A stretch of 64,000 nucleotides of DNA from Peterkaempfera bronchialis. GTDB taxonomy: Bacteria > Actinomycetota > Actinomycetes > Streptomycetales > Streptomycetaceae. The translations under genes and the position numbers were made by a program. The notes under the pieces are model-generated. The model did no database searches. It saw nothing but the letters and a program-made list of their open reading frames with translations, and had not been told where the DNA came from. Of the stretch, positions 63,336 through 64,000 are shown in pieces (position 1 is the first letter of the stretch; every line of letters begins with the position of its first letter). The stretch spans positions 1,860,001 to 1,924,000 of the forward strand of contig NZ_CP031264.1 in NCBI RefSeq assembly GCF_003258605.2, written 5' to 3'.

Positions 63336-64000
63336 ATGGCATCGAGTTCACCGCTGCGCTACCGGTGGCGGGGCGGCGCGATACTGCGCGCCACCACCGA
63401 TCCGGGGGACCTGGGTCTGCCCGGTGATCTGGACCTGTGCGGCGACGCCGGCGCGGCGCGGGCCCGGGGATGGCTAGGCCAGGTGTGGCGGCGCGAGGAC
63501 GTCCGCGACGCCCTGAGCGCGGCCAGCCCCGTCCTGTGCCGCCAGGTCGACGCCGTCCTGGCCGACGCGTCCTGCGGGGCACGGCAGCTGCGCCGGACCG
63601 TGCTCTCGGTCGCCTCCTACCTGCTGCGCTGGCAGCGCCGCCCCACGCCTTTCGCCCTGTTCGCCGGCGTCGCCGCCGCGCGGATCGGCTCCGTGCCCCG
63701 TGCCTCCTGGGGAACCGGGCACACCGCGTTCGTGCGGCCCGACGCGGAGTGGCTGGCGGATGTCATCGGGTGCCTGGAGCAGCATCCCGACCTGCTGCGC
63801 CGGCTGCCGGTGGTCGTCAACGACGCGGGGCGGATGCGCGGGGGCCGCTTCGTGGTCCCGGGGGCGCCAGCGGATGGGCGTGCCCACCTGCTCGCCCCCC
63901 TGGAGGTCTCGGTCGGTGTGACCCGACCGGTCTGCGCGGTGCTGGACGCTGCCCGGGCCCCGATCCCGTACGACGACCTGCGCTCCCTGCTCGTAAGCCG
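63336..64000 (+). CDS. Lantibiotic dehydratase LanB, N-terminal part (runs off the window)
   Basis: ATG 63336, preceded by GGGGAGGGG, opens a frame that is still open at the window end (221 residues). It begins SSPLRYRWRGGAILRATTDP and contains LRRTVLSVASYLLRWQRRPTPFALFAG, the standard start of the LanB glutamylation domain, and LEVSVGVTRPVCAVLDAAR. LanB uses glutamyl-tRNA to dehydrate Ser/Thr in the precursor. A cyclase (LanC) and transporter would be expected beyond the edge. Confidence 0.88.
   Translation, partial: MASSSPLRYRWRGGAILRATTDPGDLGLPGDLDLCGDAGAARARGWLGQVWRREDVRDALSAASPVLCRQVDAVLADASCGARQLRRTVLSVASYLLRWQRRPTPFALFAGVAAARIGSVPRASWGTGHTAFVRPDAEWLADVIGCLEQHPDLLRRLPVVVNDAGRMRGGRFVVPGAPADGRAHLLAPLEVSVGVTRPVCAVLDAARAPIPYDDLRSLLVS

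Overview
The window is very GC-rich actinobacterial DNA. Its gene content and order point to a Streptomycetaceae chromosome (Streptomyces, Kitasatospora or Streptacidiphilus). Signs of this are the FasR-fabD-fabH-acpP-fabF block, a homodimeric AceE pyruvate dehydrogenase, an HrdA-type sigma factor beside dnaG and dgt, DUF3052/DUF3145/DUF2637 proteins, and frequent GTG and TTG starts. Most of it is conserved core chromosome. The right-hand 5 kb is an accessory peptide-biosynthesis locus cut by the window edge.

Layout. 1-4.7 kb: a truncated unknown gene, a VOC protein, a divergent HxlR regulator/SDR pair, tRNA-Val, a coiled-coil membrane protein and an FmdB zinc ribbon. 4.8-18.9 kb: a tellurium-resistance-type (Ter) stress region. 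A four-gene minus-strand biosynthetic module (HAD phosphatase, StiP-type PRTase with a Pelota-like domain, PRTase-TRSP, CitE-like lyase) is divergent from a TerD with a Pro/Gln tail. A TerA-like protein, a TerC-like DUF475 membrane protein, two canonical TerD proteins and a peroxiredoxin follow, with DUF2637, chitosanase and ROK genes embedded among them. 19-23 kb: DUF3052 and aceE. 23.4-32.8 kb: DHA2 exporter/TetR pair, a two-component system, two tandem secreted DUF1023 hydrolases with an overlapping acyltransferase gene, and a YjbR protein. 32.9-36.1 kb: MerR-aldo/keto reductase operon, a serine hydrolase and a pirin. 36.3-41.5 kb: the type II fatty acid synthase operon behind its activator FasR. 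41.7-43.7 kb: a repetitive secreted protein with a sorting-signal-like tail next to a class F sortase, then DUF3145. 44-48 kb: a cation diffusion facilitator, MDR oxidoreductase, CBS and EI24-like proteins. 48.0-48.4 kb: three tRNA genes. 48.7-58.8 kb: a YtxH-like protein, an FGGY kinase, hrdA, dnaG, a flavoprotein reductase, dgt, a degenerate ATP-grasp remnant and a PLP decarboxylase.

58.9-64.0 kb: an XRE regulator and an aminoglycoside-phosphotransferase-fold protein (GTGA overlap) face a lanthipeptide locus. That locus has a possible small leader gene, a PIMT-like methyltransferase of the FxLD system, a 68-residue FxLD precursor, a strong hairpin, and the start of a LanB dehydratase that runs off the window. 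The precursor core has four Cys, ten Ser/Thr and one Asp-Gly step. The likely chemistry is Ser/Thr dehydration, thioether ring formation and Asp modification by the methyltransferase.

Structural oddities worth attention are an 86-bp tandem duplication at the StiP/HAD gene junction that creates a 29-codon reading frame overlapping both neighbours, decayed tandem echoes of a gene's 3' end behind the first DUF1023 gene, several short-period intergenic tandem repeats, and regulator/promoter arrangements in which a palindrome sits inside the promoter spacer.
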